From Cupriavidus alkaliphilus (GTDB taxonomy: Bacteria > Pseudomonadota > Gammaproteobacteria > Burkholderiales > Burkholderiaceae), in the NCBI RefSeq assembly GCF_900094595.1, contig NZ_FMAD01000007.1, positions 310,001-374,000 of the forward strand: a stretch of DNA of 64,000 bases, read 5' to 3'. The stretch's first letter is position 1; each line of letters opens with the position of its first letter. Below the pieces are notes generated by a model. The model was not told where the DNA came from and did not search any database. It saw nothing but the letters and a program-made list of their open reading frames with translations. This document shows, in pieces, positions 63,268-64,000 of the stretch. Made by a program: the position numbers and the translations under genes.

Positions 63268-64000
63268 ATGACCATCGATGCCGCGCTCGCGGAACAGATC
63301 CGCCGCACCCCCAAGGCCGAACTGCATGTGCATATCGAAGGCACGCTTGAGCCGGAACTGATCTTCCGGCTGGCGCAGCGCAACCAGGTGGCGCTGCCCT
63401 ACCCCAGCGTCGACGCGCTGCGCGCCGCCTACGCCTTCACCGACCTGCAGTCGTTCCTGGACATCTACTACGCCGGCGCCAGCGTGCTGCTGACCGAGTT
63501 AGATTTCTTCGACATGACCATGGACTACGTCAAGCGCGCCGTCGCCGACAACGTCCGCCACGCCGAGATCTTCTTCGATCCGCAGACCCATACCGCGCGC
63601 GGCGTGCCGATCGGCGTGGTGATCGACGGCATTGCCGATGCCCTGGCCCAGGCCCGCACCGAGTACGACTTCTCGAGCAGCCTGATCCTGTGCTTCCTGC
63701 GCCACCTGTCGGAGGAAGACGCGTTCGCCACGCTGGAGGCGGCGCTGCCCTATCGCGACCGCTTCGTCGGTGTCGGGCTCGATTCGTCGGAGAAAGGCAA
63801 CCCGCCCGAGAAATTCGCGCGCGTGTTCGCCCGGGCGCGCGAGCTCGGCCTGCACCTGGTGGCGCACGCGGGCGAGGAAGGCCCGGCGCAGTACGTGACC
63901 GATGCGCTCGACATCCTGAAAGCGGAACGCATCGACCACGGCGTGCGCGCCATCGACGATGCCGCGCTGGTCGAGCGCCTGGCGCGCGAGCGCGTGGCGC
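63268..64000 (+). CDS. Adenosine/adenine deaminase family protein (partial)
   Basis: About 244 N-terminal residues are visible; the C-terminus is beyond the window. Metal motifs: LHVHIEG (HxH) and HAGEEGP, plus RIDHGVR. The segment [15 protein letters not shown] and HAGEEGP are features I associate with bacterial/fungal adenine deaminases rather than adenosine deaminases. Adenine to hypoxanthine would feed the adjacent xanthine dehydrogenase. Likely part of the same operon, 55 bp after xdhC. Confidence 0.85.
   Translation, partial: MTIDAALAEQIRRTPKAELHVHIEGTLEPELIFRLAQRNQVALPYPSVDALRAAYAFTDLQSFLDIYYAGASVLLTELDFFDMTMDYVKRAVADNVRHAEIFFDPQTHTARGVPIGVVIDGIADALAQARTEYDFSSSLILCFLRHLSEEDAFATLEAALPYRDRFVGVGLDSSEKGNPPEKFARVFARARELGLHLVAHAGEEGPAQYVTDALDILKAERIDHGVRAIDDAALVERLARERVA

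Overview
This window reads as a high-GC beta-proteobacterial chromosome, most like Cupriavidus/Ralstonia. The signs are a split nuoC and nuoD, the order ilvI-ilvH-ilvC-psd-pssA...leuA, rpsO beside pnp, paired MaoC and acyl-CoA dehydrogenase genes, and the DUF3619/DUF3106/RDD cluster. The genus is inferred from gene content and order; no database was searched. The window starts inside cyoA and ends inside a purine-deaminase gene.

Layout. 1-5.5 kb (minus): the cyoA start, two MaoC hotdog hydratases, a two-subunit acyl-CoA dehydrogenase and a DUF1178 protein, with a promoter and a long inverted repeat upstream. 5.5-21.6 kb (minus): a Nudix hydrolase, a DUF2818 protein and a complete 14-gene nuoA-N operon for respiratory complex I. 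21.7-27.5 kb (minus): tRNA-Leu(GAG), secG, tpiA, a quinone oxidoreductase, pnp and rpsO. A near-perfect 43-nt hairpin lies in the pnp leader. 27.4-29.5 kb: an amino-acid-type binding protein and a divergent lipoprotein. 29.5-37.3 kb (minus): leuA behind a leucine attenuator whose leader peptide has four CTA codons, a BON-LysM protein, pssA, psd, ilvC, ilvH and ilvI. 37.6-45.2 kb (plus): an ECF sigma factor with two small partner genes, an RDD membrane protein, a lipase-like hydrolase, an LpxH-like phosphoesterase, a glycosyltransferase, dgkA, a TetR regulator and a LOG protein. 45.2-50.8 kb (minus): DUF924, a truncated globin, an FtsX-type permease, DUF4126 and a ModE-like regulator. The regulator is divergent from a tungstate-binding protein gene (tupA) that has no tupBC after it. 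57-64 kb: a LysR regulator divergent from xdhABC and a deaminase, a purine breakdown module (adenine to hypoxanthine to xanthine to urate).

The accessory part is 51.8-56.9 kb. It has lower GC and different codon use. It carries a compact plus-strand operon that I read as an undescribed RiPP-type (ribosomally made, modified peptide) system: a 53-residue precursor candidate, an HExxH protein resembling alpha-ketoglutarate-dependent peptide beta-hydroxylases, an ABC exporter with a strongly shortened ATPase domain, and a JmjC/cupin-type 2-oxoglutarate oxygenase. Two unrelated iron-oxygenase families next to one short peptide suggest a multiply hydroxylated exported peptide. No protease, cyclase or immunity gene is recognisable in the operon.
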